This document shows, one piece after another, positions 52,268 through 61,047 of a stretch of 64,000 nucleotides of DNA (position 1 is its first letter; every line of letters begins with the position of its first letter). The notes beneath the pieces are model-generated. The model was not told the DNA's origin and did not search any database. It saw nothing but the letters and a program-made list of their open reading frames with translations. Both the position numbers and the translations under genes were made by a program. Origin of the DNA: Bacillota bacterium (GTDB taxonomy: Bacteria > Bacillota > Clostridia > Christensenellales > UBA1242); the NCBI GenBank assembly GCA_009787915.1, contig WQSK01000001.1, positions 1 through 64,000 on the forward strand. The letters are read 5' to 3'.

Positions 52268-52290
52268 AATTATCGGTTTTTGTTTACATG

Positions 52291-52319
52291 TTGTGTTTTT
52301 ACAGGGCGTAGGCTATAAT
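52291..52319 (+). promoter_or_regulatory. uvrA promoter, leaderless type
   Basis: TTGTGT (52291-52296), 17 bp, TATAAT (52314-52319), 7 bp to ATG 52327. No LexA-like palindrome is evident. Confidence 0.65.
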
Positions 52320-52326
52320 CAAATAT

Positions 52327-55137
52327 ATGATTCAAAAGATTGTTGTTAAGGGTGCGCGCGAAAATAATTTGAAAAACCTTGATGTCGAGATTCCGCGCGG
52401 AAAACTGGTTGTAATGACGGGTGTGTCAGGGAGCGGTAAATCGACCCTCGCGTTTGGTACTATTTTTGCGGAAGGGCAACGCCGTTTTATGGAAAGTTTG
52501 TCATCCTATGCGCGCCAGTTTTTGGGCAACAGCGGTAAACCCGCGGTTGATAGTATCGAGGGCTTAAGTCCGTGTATTGCGATTAACCAAAAAACCACAA
52601 GCCACAATCCGCGCTCTACGGTTGGAACGGTTACCGAAATTTATGATTACCTAAGATTGCTGTATTCCCGTATCGGGGAGGCCTATTGCCCTGATTGTGG
52701 GAAAAAAATCTCGCGCCAAAGCATTGACCAAATTGTTACGGGGGCGTTTTCGGCTTTTAAAGAAAAGTTAGTTTTGATAGAGGCACCTGTTGCCCGTGGT
52801 CAAAAAGGTACGTTTCAAAAAGAATTCGAGAGTTACCGCCGTTCGGGCTACGCGCGCGTAAAGGTAGACGGTAATGTATATATGTTGGATGAGCCTATTG
52901 ATTTGGACAAAAATATCCGCCACACTATTTCGGTTATTGTAGACCGTGTTAAAGTTATTGATGACGAACGAAGCCGTATAACCGAATCGGTCGAGTCTGC
53001 GGTTCGTTTGACCGACGGTTTGGTTGTGTTCTCGCACGAGGACGATGAAAAATTGTTTAGCAACAAACACTCTTGCGTAGATTGCGGTATCAGTATCGAG
53101 GATTTGGAACCGCGTGCTTTTAGTTTCAACAGCCCATTTGGCGCGTGCAACAATTGCACAGGGCTTGGGTTTACTTTTGAAATTGACGAGAGCATGATTA
53201 TACCCGATAAGGACAAATCTTTGGCAGATGGCGCAATTGTTGCAAGTGGCTGGAACTTTGACGGCGGTAAAGTAACAGATATGACGTTCAAAGCAATCAG
53301 CAAGCACTTTAACATTAGCATGAGCACAAAAGTAAAAGACCTCCCACCAGATGTGATGCACAAAATTCTTTATGGGTGTGACGAGAAGATAAACTATGTT
53401 TGGGATAGTCAAACCCAACACCACGAATACATGGGCAAGTACGAGGGGATAATTCCGAACCTCAAACGTCGATTCAAGGAAACCCAAAGCGAATGGATGC
53501 GCGCCGAGATTGGGAAACTTATGTTGAAAACAACTTGTCCAAAATGCAATGGGATGAGGCTACGTAGAGAGTCGCTTGCCGTACGTGTTGGCGGAGTAAA
53601 CATTTCTGAACTTTGCCACAAGTCAATTAAAGACACAATTCTGTTTTTTGAAAATTTGAGTTTGTCAAAAACCCACCAAACGACCGCAGAGCGTATAATC
53701 AAAGAAGTTCGCGAACGTCTTAACTTTTTGTCGAATGTCGGTTTGCATTATCTGACGCTTGCAAGGGGTTCAGATACTTTAAGCGGTGGTGAGAGTCAGC
53801 GTATTCGTTTGGCTACACAAATCGGGAGCGGGCTTGTCGGGGTTTTGTATATTTTGGATGAACCAAGTGTTGGACTTCACCAGCACGATAATGACAAGTT
53901 GTTAAAAACCCTTAAGCGACTTCGTGATTTGGGGAACACATTGATTGTTGTCGAACACGATGAAGACACAATTAGGGAAAGTGACTTTATCGTTGATATC
54001 GGCCCTCGCGCAGGTGTGCAAGGCGGGAAACTTGTGGCTGCGGGTACGGTTGCGGAAGTTTCCGCGTGTAAAGAAAGTTTGACAGGGCAGTATCTCTGTG
54101 GAACCAGAAAAATCGAGGTACCGAAACAATACAGACCTCTGTCAGAAAAATATATTGAAATCACAGGCGCGTCGGAGAACAACCTTAAGGGCGTTGATGT
54201 CAAGTTTCCGCTTGGTGTCTTGACCGCCGTAACGGGCGTTTCGGGGAGTGGGAAAAGTTCTTTGGTAAACAAAACTTTGTATCCTGCGCTACACAATATT
54301 TTGCATAAAGGGATTGCGAGTGTAGGCAAGCATGATATGTTGTCGGGCTTTGAGCATATTGACAAAATCATCAACATCGACCAATCCCCAATCGGGCGAA
54401 CCCCGCGCAGTAACCCCGCGACATATACCGAGGTATTTGGGCCTATCCGTGATTTGTTTGCAAACACACGCGATGCGAAAGAGAGGGGTTTTGCCCCTGG
54501 GCGGTTTAGTTTCAACGTTCGCGGAGGGCGGTGCGATAATTGTGACGGTGATGGGATTAAAAAAATCGAGATGCACTTTCTCCCTGACGTTTTTGTTCCT
54601 TGCGAGGTTTGTTTAGGAAAACGATTCAACCGCGAAACCTTGGAGGTTCGTTACAAGGGCAAGACTATCCACGACGTTTTGGAAATGACGGTTGATGAAG
54701 CCGTTGTATTTTTTGAACCGATACCGCAAATTTACAAAAAACTGAAAACCATAAAAGACGTTGGTCTTGGCTATGTTTGTTTGGGGCAGGCGGCAACGAC
54801 ACTTAGTGGTGGAGAGGCACAACGGGTGAAACTTGCGAAAGAATTGTCGAAAACAAGCACGGGAAAAACCCTGTATATTTTGGACGAGCCAACAACGGGC
54901 TTGCACAGTTACGACGTGCATAAACTTATTGGGATTATTCAACGTTTGGTTGACGCAAAAAATACTGTCGTGGTAATAGAGCACAACCTTGATGTTATTA
55001 AGGTCTGTGACCACATCATCGACCTTGGTCCAAGCGGCGGTGATGACGGCGGTACGATTATTGCAACGGGAAATCCACGCGAGATTGCCAAGGTGAAAAA
55101 CAGTTTAACTGGACAACACCTTGCAAAGATGGTGTGA
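52327..55137 (+). CDS. uvrA: excinuclease ABC subunit A
   Basis: 936 residues. Damage sensor of nucleotide excision repair, a dimeric ABC ATPase. Two Walker A motifs (GVSGSGKST, GVSGSGKSS), two signature and Walker B pairs (LSGGESQRIRLA, YILDEPSVGLH; LSGGEAQRVKLA, YILDEPTTGLH), and zinc modules at CPDCGKK, CVDCG, CNNC, CPKC and CDNC/CEVC are all visible. Complete. Confidence 0.95.
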   Translation: MIQKIVVKGARENNLKNLDVEIPRGKLVVMTGVSGSGKSTLAFGTIFAEGQRRFMESLSSYARQFLGNSGKPAVDSIEGLSPCIAINQKTTSHNPRSTVGTVTEIYDYLRLLYSRIGEAYCPDCGKKISRQSIDQIVTGAFSAFKEKLVLIEAPVARGQKGTFQKEFESYRRSGYARVKVDGNVYMLDEPIDLDKNIRHTISVIVDRVKVIDDERSRITESVESAVRLTDGLVVFSHEDDEKLFSNKHSCVDCGISIEDLEPRAFSFNSPFGACNNCTGLGFTFEIDESMIIPDKDKSLADGAIVASGWNFDGGKVTDMTFKAISKHFNISMSTKVKDLPPDVMHKILYGCDEKINYVWDSQTQHHEYMGKYEGIIPNLKRRFKETQSEWMRAEIGKLMLKTTCPKCNGMRLRRESLAVRVGGVNISELCHKSIKDTILFFENLSLSKTHQTTAERIIKEVRERLNFLSNVGLHYLTLARGSDTLSGGESQRIRLATQIGSGLVGVLYILDEPSVGLHQHDNDKLLKTLKRLRDLGNTLIVVEHDEDTIRESDFIVDIGPRAGVQGGKLVAAGTVAEVSACKESLTGQYLCGTRKIEVPKQYRPLSEKYIEITGASENNLKGVDVKFPLGVLTAVTGVSGSGKSSLVNKTLYPALHNILHKGIASVGKHDMLSGFEHIDKIINIDQSPIGRTPRSNPATYTEVFGPIRDLFANTRDAKERGFAPGRFSFNVRGGRCDNCDGDGIKKIEMHFLPDVFVPCEVCLGKRFNRETLEVRYKGKTIHDVLEMTVDEAVVFFEPIPQIYKKLKTIKDVGLGYVCLGQAATTLSGGEAQRVKLAKELSKTSTGKTLYILDEPTTGLHSYDVHKLIGIIQRLVDAKNTVVVIEHNLDVIKVCDHIIDLGPSGGDDGGTIIATGNPREIAKVKNSLTGQHLAKMV

Positions 55138-55138
55138 T

Positions 55139-56015
55139 ATGGCAATAGACTTACATGTTCATACCAACCACAGTGACGGACTTTCGTCCGTGAAGGATAC
55201 ACTTATTGGTTTTGAAAACCACGCTTTTGATGTGATTTCTATTACTGACCACGACTCGATTGGTGCATATGCGGAACTGGAAAATCCCGACGTGCGAAAA
55301 TTTTTTAGTGGAAAAATCTTGAATGGATGCGAAGTGACAGCGTTAGTAGGGGGGTACTGGTGCATATACTTGCATACGGTTTGATTTGAATCTGGCAAGA
55401 AAGTACTTCAAAGATATTCCACTGAGCCCAATAGTTGGACAATACGTAACAAATAAAATCAATGAAAAGTTAGATACCCTTGGAATTTCCGAACGCATGG
55501 TCTACAGCGGTGAATCTGATTTAGGTAATGACCATGGGCTTGGAAAAGAATTTAAAAGGGTCCTCAGAAATAACAAAGATATACTGCCCCATGACTTTGA
55601 TGTCGAAATGAAAGAAGCATGGTGGTCACATTTTACAAACAAAGCAAGCATTTTCTATGTGGACTTTTCGGAAATATACCCACAATGGCGCGATGTAATT
55701 GATTCAATTCACAAATGTGGTGGAGTCGCAATCTTGGCACACCCATACGGCTATGGTCGTGAAATGAACGCCGTAATAAAAACCTTAATTGAGCACATCG
55801 ATGGCATTGAATGTTACAGGTCGAAGGGTGAGTTGACCCCTGAACAAATTGATTATCTTTTGTCAATATGTAAAGGGAAAGATTTATATATCACAGGAGG
55901 CAGTGATTGGCATGGTTCAAAAAGCGGGAAAGATGCACCCCGCATCCCAAGAAGGAATAAAACAACAGTTCCAACAGAATTATTAAACAGGTTTAGCAGC
56001 AAGCATTTTTCTTAA
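55139..56015 (+). pseudogene. PHP-domain phosphoesterase, two frameshifts
   Basis: The N-terminal part (55139-55384) has the PHP motif DLHVHTNHSDG and ITDHDS; the C-terminal part (55386-56015) has AILAHPYG and GGSDWHGSK. These are the metal motifs of one PHP protein of about 290 residues. Between them the frame shifts twice: at a G6 run near 55350 and at a short T-run near 55382. The conserved HILAYG is read in a third frame at 55363-55380. It is either a decayed gene or two homopolymer errors. It starts 1 base after the uvrA stop. Confidence 0.75.
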
Positions 56016-56031
56016 TTCGATTGCCCAAACC

Positions 56032-56061
56032 TTGCAAAGATGGTGTGAGAAATGGTATAAT
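56032..56061 (+). promoter_or_regulatory. promoter, leaderless type
   Basis: TTGCAA (56032-56037), 18 bp, TATAAT (56056-56061) with an extended TG, 5 bp to ATG 56067. Confidence 0.6.
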
Positions 56062-56066
56062 TCTGT

Positions 56067-56618
56067 ATGAATATTGGTGTAGACGTAGATGGTGTTTTGA
56101 CAAGGCTTGTTGAATTTGTGCGGGCGAGGACAGGACTCGAAAAATTTGAAGATTACTATGGTTTTGTTCAATCGTTTGTTGGAAACGGGTCAAACAAAGA
56201 TTTTTGGGCTGGGAGCATTTGGGATTATACAAAGTTACCGCCGATTGATGGTGCGGTTAAAAACTTGAAGAAGTTGCGACAAGACGGGCACAAGATAATC
56301 ATAAATACTAACCGTTGGTTTTACGAGAGGGAAGATGAACTGGGTAACAAAATGCGTGAGGCTGTTCACAAGTGGTTTGATAAATACGAAGTGCCTTATG
56401 ACGAGTTTGTCTTTGCAAAAGGGGACAAAGCGAAAGTTGTGAAAGAATATAAACTTGATATCCATATTGATGATGCTCCGCACGAGATTCAGGTTGTTAG
56501 ACCGCATATACCTGTGATTGTTTTTGACGCGGATTATAACAAAGAGTTCGCAGGCGAAAATATTATCAGGGTCAAAAACTGGGATGAAATATACAGGGTA
56601 ATAAGTTCTTGGGGTTGA
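56067..56618 (+). CDS. HAD superfamily 5'-nucleotidase-like protein
   Basis: 183 residues. Motif I is DVDGVL near the N-terminus and a late IDDAP is the acidic motif IV; a lysine in AKGDKAKVV is motif III. The layout fits the small HAD group of 5'(3')-deoxyribonucleotidase-like proteins common in Bacillota. Predicted reaction: removal of phosphate from a nucleotide. It shares no operon, as it has its own promoter. Confidence 0.75.
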   Translation: MNIGVDVDGVLTRLVEFVRARTGLEKFEDYYGFVQSFVGNGSNKDFWAGSIWDYTKLPPIDGAVKNLKKLRQDGHKIIINTNRWFYEREDELGNKMREAVHKWFDKYEVPYDEFVFAKGDKAKVVKEYKLDIHIDDAPHEIQVVRPHIPVIVFDADYNKEFAGENIIRVKNWDEIYRVISSWG

Positions 56619-56633
56619 GTGGGTGATTACACA

Positions 56634-57134
56634 ATGAGTGACTTTCATACAATAGAATCCGCACGCGGTCAGTTCCCGTTGACTCTGCACCCCGACAAGC
56701 GCGAAAGTTGGGACACAGGTAAATTTCCGCGTGTAATGATAATGACACCGAGGCTGATTTTGGAAGGAACCGACGAGGGCCAGTGTGTGGAACTTGATGT
56801 TTATATGAAATCAACTTATCACGAGGATATAGTTGAGGATTATGCTTTTGACGGGTCTTTGCGGCTGCATAAGAGCGGCGAGGTCGAATACTATATTGAC
56901 AGGGGTTTTAAGGGCAACGGGTTTGCTACTGAGGCAGTAGAGGGGGCGAAACTCTTTTTGGCGCAGAGGAAGATTTCCCCGTTTTTGCGTATCAAAGAAA
57001 GTAATCTTGACAGCCAGAAGGTTGCCCTGAAAACTGGTTTTTATCATGCGGAAACAATTAAAGCGGTAACACCCGAAGAAGATAAAAAGTTGTACAGGCT
57101 TGCGTTGGCGCAAAAAACCGTTGACGCATTGTGA
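56634..57134 (+). CDS. GNAT family N-acetyltransferase
   Basis: About 166 residues. The acetyl-CoA loop is RGFKGNGFATEAV and the following helix and strand pattern ESNLDSQKVALKTGF is the RimJ/RimL-like end of the GNAT fold. The N-terminal part is short compared with the family and somewhat unusual. GGGTGAT 8 bases before ATG 56634 may be the ribosome binding site. The substrate is unknown. It converges with the M23 peptidase gene. Confidence 0.75.
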   Translation: MSDFHTIESARGQFPLTLHPDKRESWDTGKFPRVMIMTPRLILEGTDEGQCVELDVYMKSTYHEDIVEDYAFDGSLRLHKSGEVEYYIDRGFKGNGFATEAVEGAKLFLAQRKISPFLRIKESNLDSQKVALKTGFYHAETIKAVTPEEDKKLYRLALAQKTVDAL

Positions 57135-58118
57135 TTAAACTTTTCGCACCCATTGCCCAAGTTCTTCGTCCTTAACGACTGGGGATTTGTTAGACGACAA
57201 AAATTTACAAATCTGATAGACATCAATCCAGATTTCGCCGTTGCCGTCTTCTTGGGATTCGTCAAGGATTATTTGCATCCCAAAGTGGAGGTGCGGTTTG
57301 GCTTCTGGCATATTTGTATTTTCCTTGGAGGAATAACCTGTGCGCCCCAAAAAACCCACAATGTCGCCTGCATTAACTTTGGTTCCGATTTCAAAGTGCA
57401 TAGGGTAGGGGTTGTCTTTTTTAAGATGGGCATAGTAGTAGTATCTTTTTGTGTCATCGGACCGAATTCCGACGCGCCAACCGCCATATCGATTCCAACC
57501 AAGTTCCGTGATTGTACCGCCTTCGACCGCGATGATTGGGGTACCGACACCGCCGAACAGGTCATGCCCTAAGTGCTTGCGTTTGAAACCATATGAACGG
57601 CCTACGCCAAAGTCATCATACCCCGTGTGCCAAAAGTCTTTTGCTATGGGGTGGAAACCAATTGTGTTTCCTGTCAGAGGGTCAATTATTCCATCCAAAA
57701 CCGCGTGGAAACTCTCGACGTAATATTTAAAGTATTTATTATCTGCGTACTTGTCGAGGCTCGCGGTATTACCTGCTTTGATTTCACCAACAAGTTTGTC
57801 CAAAACAGGGCCGTCGGTTTTAAAGTTGAACTTGTTACCGTTTTTTGTCGCAACGAAAGCGAGCAATTCGCACGTCCCAATGTTGTCAATTTGGTTTTCT
57901 AGGAACTTCTTATGCGCGGATTGTGCTTTTTTGATAATCTTTGACGAGGCGTTAAAATCAATCCAGCGAATGTTCGACTTTTCAATTGATTCTTGTGATT
58001 CTTCGGTGGATTGGGTTTCTTCAGTTACTTCAGCGAAGTTGCAATTTCGGTCTGTAGAAAAACCGAATAAAAAGGCCGAAGATATCAACAAGCAAAAAAG
58101 GGCGGTGAATTTTCTCAT
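57135..58118 (-). CDS. M23 family peptidoglycan endopeptidase
   Basis: 327 residues. An N-terminal signal (hydrophobic segment about 5-20, with a Cys at about 26) is followed by a long linker, then the LytM domain with zinc motifs HLGHDLF and HLHFG. It should cleave peptide cross-links in peptidoglycan outside the membrane. The Cys after the hydrophobic segment lies in a sequence unlike a good lipobox, so lipoprotein status is unclear. It is transcribed away from the 58213 gene and ends against the GNAT gene. Confidence 0.85.
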   Translation of the reverse strand: MRKFTALFCLLISSAFLFGFSTDRNCNFAEVTEETQSTEESQESIEKSNIRWIDFNASSKIIKKAQSAHKKFLENQIDNIGTCELLAFVATKNGNKFNFKTDGPVLDKLVGEIKAGNTASLDKYADNKYFKYYVESFHAVLDGIIDPLTGNTIGFHPIAKDFWHTGYDDFGVGRSYGFKRKHLGHDLFGGVGTPIIAVEGGTITELGWNRYGGWRVGIRSDDTKRYYYYAHLKKDNPYPMHFEIGTKVNAGDIVGFLGRTGYSSKENTNMPEAKPHLHFGMQIILDESQEDGNGEIWIDVYQICKFLSSNKSPVVKDEELGQWVRKV

Positions 58119-58163
58119 TGGATTAATATGTGCAAAAAATTGACTTTTATAACATTACCTGCA

Positions 58164-58196
58164 AAAAGCCCGACCTCTTGACAGTTGGGTTTTTTT
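58164..58196 (+). terminator. terminator-like hairpin containing -35, copy of 37344-37377
   Basis: AAAAAGCCC and GGGTTTTTT form a stem around a loop with TTGACA. No plus-strand gene precedes it, as the neighbour on the left is transcribed leftward, so its presence is not explained by ending a transcript. Confidence 0.6.
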
Positions 58197-58206
58197 GTGT
58201 TATAAT
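58178..58206 (+). promoter_or_regulatory. promoter overlapping terminator, leaderless type
   Basis: TTGACA (58178-58183), 17 bp, TATAAT (58201-58206): full consensus, 6 bp to ATG 58213. Confidence 0.75.
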
Positions 58207-58212
58207 CATAGC

Positions 58213-58539
58213 ATGAATTTAGAAACTGGAATACAAGAAATTAAAGAGTTAGTTAAGAAATATCAGAACGGAGAAATCAGCCTCGAAGTATTTGGGCAGG
58301 AGCGCAAGGCAATAGAGAATGGACATGCCCAAAATTTGTACTCCCAGTGGCGAAAAACCGCAGACGCAGTTACATCAAGAGTGCAAAGGCAAAATGATGA
58401 AGCCGAAAAAGAACTAATGACGAAGATTAATGGTGGTGTTTGTCCGCCAGAATATTGCGGTCATCTGAATCCAAGCAGATTCAGTATTTGCAAAGCCCCA
58501 AGTTGCCTAAACCCAAAGTGTGTTGAACCCAAATTTTAG
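58213..58539 (+). CDS. hypothetical protein, Cys-rich C-terminus
   Basis: 108 residues. A helical N-terminal two-thirds is followed by CPPEYCGHLNP and CKAPSCLNPKC, a possible metal-binding tail. No family recognised. It has a very strong promoter and no ribosome binding site. Confidence 0.65.
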   Translation: MNLETGIQEIKELVKKYQNGEISLEVFGQERKAIENGHAQNLYSQWRKTADAVTSRVQRQNDEAEKELMTKINGGVCPPEYCGHLNPSRFSICKAPSCLNPKCVEPKF

Positions 58540-58552
58540 TGCTTAAATTAAG

Positions 58553-58629
58553 TGGTAGGGATGAGTGGACTCGAACCACCGACCACCGCCTTATCAGAGC
58601 GGTGCTCTAACCAACTGAGCTACATCCCT
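58553..58629 (-). tRNA. tRNA-Ile (GAT)
   Basis: Full cloverleaf on the minus strand with CCA encoded (58553-58555). Acceptor AGGGATG pairs with CATCCCT, the D-arm has AGCTCAGTTGGTTAGAGC, the anticodon loop CTGATAA shows anticodon GAT, and the T-arm reads GGTGG-TTCGAGT-CCACT. The first base is A, which is less common than G. Its 5' end is copied in an element directly upstream. Confidence 0.93.
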
Positions 58630-58630
58630 A

Positions 58631-58700
58631 CGAGTGCAACGAGTAGGGATGCAAGGTTCTGACGTAGTCAGGTTCTTTCAATCCCTATGAACGAGTGCAA
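58631..58700 (-). repeat. tRNA-linked palindromic element, Ile copy
   Basis: CTGAC (58659-58663) and GTCAG (58667-58671) form an inner hairpin. TAGGGAT (58644-58650) pairs with ATCCCTA (58681-58687), which repeats the 5' end of the tRNA. CGAGTGCAA occurs on both sides (58631-58639, 58692-58700). The core AAGAACCTGRC-N-GYCAGAACCTTG is shared with the tRNA-Ser copy. Confidence 0.65.
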
Positions 58701-58754
58701 TAAACTTTTATATCATACTGTATGCGACAAGTCAAGCCTGTTGCACTAGTTGGC

Positions 58755-58784
58755 TTGATGTTTTGTGAAAGGGTGTGCTATGAT
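58755..58784 (+). promoter_or_regulatory. promoter, leaderless type
   Basis: TTGATG (58755-58760), 18 bp, TATGAT (58779-58784), 6 bp to ATG 58791. Confidence 0.6.
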
Positions 58785-58790
58785 GGTGGC

Positions 58791-59279
58791 ATGATTATTT
58801 GCAAAGGAATACTTGGCGAGGAGAAAACGATTGAGGCGAAGGACCTTAAATTTGCGGTATCGGTTTATGCCGTTGCGATTCGTGAAAACAAGATTTTGAT
58901 TTCCCCGCAATGGTGTGATAACGGATATGACTTCCCAGGCGGACATATCGATTTGGGCGAGGTCCACACAGACGCCCTTGTGCGCGAGGTCAAAGAAGAA
59001 ACTGGTATGGATATAAAACCTGGTAACCCGATTGCGGTGGGTACGTCTTTTTTTGTGACGCCTAGGCGTAAAGAATGTCATCAATCGGTACAAATTTATT
59101 TTGAAGCAACTGTTGTGGGCGGGGAGATTTCGACCTCTGGCTTTGACGAAGGGGAGTCGGCATATGCCAAGGAAGCAAAATTTGTTACTTTAAAAGAACT
59201 AAAAAAAATGAAGTGGATGAATACAAACCAAAAACCTATGACCGAGATTTTGCGGTATCTTGAAGGCAAGACAAAATGA
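58791..59279 (+). CDS. Nudix hydrolase
   Basis: 162 residues, with a Nudix box running from GGHIDLGE to REVKEETGM. The family hydrolyses nucleoside diphosphates linked to another group; MutT-like cleaning of oxidised nucleotides is one option. ATG 58791 is chosen from the promoter position; an upstream in-frame ATG at 58722 is less likely. It overlaps the OGG-like DNA glycosylase start (ATGA), which makes a repair role plausible. Confidence 0.85.
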   Translation: MIICKGILGEEKTIEAKDLKFAVSVYAVAIRENKILISPQWCDNGYDFPGGHIDLGEVHTDALVREVKEETGMDIKPGNPIAVGTSFFVTPRRKECHQSVQIYFEATVVGGEISTSGFDEGESAYAKEAKFVTLKELKKMKWMNTNQKPMTEILRYLEGKTK

Positions 59280-59998
59280 TTGCAAAAATTACGGATGATA
59301 AAACCATTGTTGTTTATGACAAGAGCCAATTCGATTGGTACGCAATAAGGAACTCGGGTCAGATTTTTGTTGACCCGCCATGTGTTGTTACCGAGGAATC
59401 CAACAAAATTGTGATTAAAGCAACTGGTAAAAAAGACAGTCGGTGGCTTTTTGATTTCTTTGATTTAGGAACGGATTACAATGCGATAAAAAAAGACTTG
59501 GCGGGCTTTGGACTCTTGTGCGACGCGATGAAGTTTGGTTTCGGAATCAGGATTTTAAAACAACCCTTTGTGTCTTGCGCGATTTCGTTTATAATCTCGG
59601 CGAACAACAATATAAAAAGGTTCGCCAAAACAATCGAACAAATTGATTTTGATGATTTGGAAAAATATACGGTGGAGGACTTTGCAAGGATGGGGTGCGG
59701 ATATCGTGCGCCGTATCTATATAACGCTGTGCGCCAACTTAAAAGTATGTCGTTCGAGGAACTAAAAACTTTTGACAACGCGCGATTGAGAAAAACCCTT
59801 ATGAGCATATCGGGGGTTGGGCCTAAGGTCGCGGATTGTATTATGTTGTTTGCTTTTCACAGGTTGGATGTGGCACCCGTGGATACGTGGATTGCGCGCG
59901 CGAACTTGCCCCAAACAATCATGGGGCATAGGTACGCAGGGGTTGCGCAACAATACGTGTTTTACTATTTACAACACTTAAAAAAATCGTTAAAATAA
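59276..59998 (+). CDS. 8-oxoguanine DNA glycosylase (OGG-like)
   Basis: 240 residues. It has an N-terminal TATA-box-like beta domain and the HhH-GPD core, with the hairpin LMSISGVGPKVADCIMLF (catalytic Lys in GPKVAD) and the catalytic Asp in VDTWIAR. This is the bifunctional OGG type found in Clostridia. It removes 8-oxoguanine from DNA. It overlaps the upstream Nudix gene and is followed closely by another, together forming an oxidised-guanine repair group. Confidence 0.88.
   Translation: MIAKITDDKTIVVYDKSQFDWYAIRNSGQIFVDPPCVVTEESNKIVIKATGKKDSRWLFDFFDLGTDYNAIKKDLAGFGLLCDAMKFGFGIRILKQPFVSCAISFIISANNNIKRFAKTIEQIDFDDLEKYTVEDFARMGCGYRAPYLYNAVRQLKSMSFEELKTFDNARLRKTLMSISGVGPKVADCIMLFAFHRLDVAPVDTWIARANLPQTIMGHRYAGVAQQYVFYYLQHLKKSLK
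59968..59996 (+). promoter_or_regulatory. promoter, leaderless type
   Basis: TTTACA (59968-59973), 17 bp, TAAAAT (59991-59996), 6 bp to ATG 60003, overlapping the end of the OGG-like gene. Confidence 0.55.
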
Positions 59999-60002
59999 AA
60001 TC

Positions 60003-60440
60003 ATGCAAATAATAGTCAATGTTGTTATTGAAAAAGAGGGCAAAGTCCTTATGGTTCAAGAAAACTGGGGCAAGTTCGTAGGGGTTTGGAATTTCCCAGC
60101 AGGACGCCTTGACGAAAACGAGGGGGTCTTTGCCGCCGCAATTCGTGAGGCAAAAGAAGAAACAGGCTATGACGTTGAGTTGACAGGTGTGTTGGATATC
60201 CAGAATTGTGTCTATCCCGACAGACACGTTATCCATATTATTTTTACCGCTAAAATTATTGGAGGGGAAATTAAGTTCGACCCCAAAGAAATCATGGATG
60301 TAAAATTTATCGAGATTAAAAAACTTTTGGGTATGGGGGATAAAGAATTGCGGTCAAGCATTTGTCGAAAGGCAACGATTCAGAGGTTGGCGGACAAAAA
60401 GGTTTTTCCACTTGAAATAGTTAGGGATTTCAAAATATGA
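60003..60440 (+). CDS. Nudix hydrolase
   Basis: 145 residues, with a Nudix box from AGRLDENE to REAKEETGY. The opening VNVVIEKEGKVLMVQENWG resembles dGTP- or NADH-pyrophosphatase-like Nudix enzymes; the substrate cannot be set. It overlaps the start of the next gene by ATGA. Confidence 0.85.
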   Translation: MQIIVNVVIEKEGKVLMVQENWGKFVGVWNFPAGRLDENEGVFAAAIREAKEETGYDVELTGVLDIQNCVYPDRHVIHIIFTAKIIGGEIKFDPKEIMDVKFIEIKKLLGMGDKELRSSICRKATIQRLADKKVFPLEIVRDFKI

Positions 60441-61015
60441 TTGAATTTTTTCAAATTCATGTTCCGATGTGGGTTTGGGGGATTAGTCAGGCAGTTGGCT
60501 TTGTGGGCATGGTTATAATTTTTATCGCGCTCCAACAAAAGTCGAAAACACGACAACTTTATTTACAGTCTTTGGCATTGGTTTTTGCCGTTATAGCAAA
60601 CTCTTTGATTCTTAACATGATACTGGTTGCGAACCTATCTGTGAATGTTATTAAAAATTTTACTTATGCCGTACTTGATTCCCGAAAGGATAAAATAAAA
60701 AATTGGACCAAACATTTCTTTTTTGCCCTGTTCACGGTTTTAAGTTTTACCGTAACATTTCTTGTGTGGTTGTTTTTTAGGGATACCTGGACTTGGTTAA
60801 ACCTTATAATACTTGTCAGTGTCGTGGTGATGAATTATGCAAAAGTATACAAAAGCGTCCATTGGGTCAAGTGGGGGATGTTTGCAAATGGTTGGTTGCT
60901 TTTGATAAATGCGTTTATGTTTGCAAATATAATGGGAGGGATTTCTTCGTTAATAATAATAGTTTCGGTCATAGTCTTTTATATAAAAAGAAAAGAAAAA
61001 GAAATTAGGAGTTGA
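60437..61015 (+). CDS. YgjV-like inner membrane protein
   Basis: 192 residues, about six hydrophobic helices. The pattern ISQAVGFVGMVIIFIALQQK matches the start of the other YgjV-like protein at 6397-7320, but this one lacks the long helical tail. Unknown function. It overlaps the Nudix gene and is likely cotranscribed. Confidence 0.7.
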   Translation: MIEFFQIHVPMWVWGISQAVGFVGMVIIFIALQQKSKTRQLYLQSLALVFAVIANSLILNMILVANLSVNVIKNFTYAVLDSRKDKIKNWTKHFFFALFTVLSFTVTFLVWLFFRDTWTWLNLIILVSVVVMNYAKVYKSVHWVKWGMFANGWLLLINAFMFANIMGGISSLIIIVSVIVFYIKRKEKEIRS

Positions 61016-61040
61016 TTTTGTAAAACATTTATACTATAAA
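61012..61040 (+). promoter_or_regulatory. promoter, leaderless type
   Basis: TTGATT (61012-61017), 17 bp, TATAAA (61035-61040), 7 bp to ATG 61048. Confidence 0.6.
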
Positions 61041-61047
61041 TAGTATC

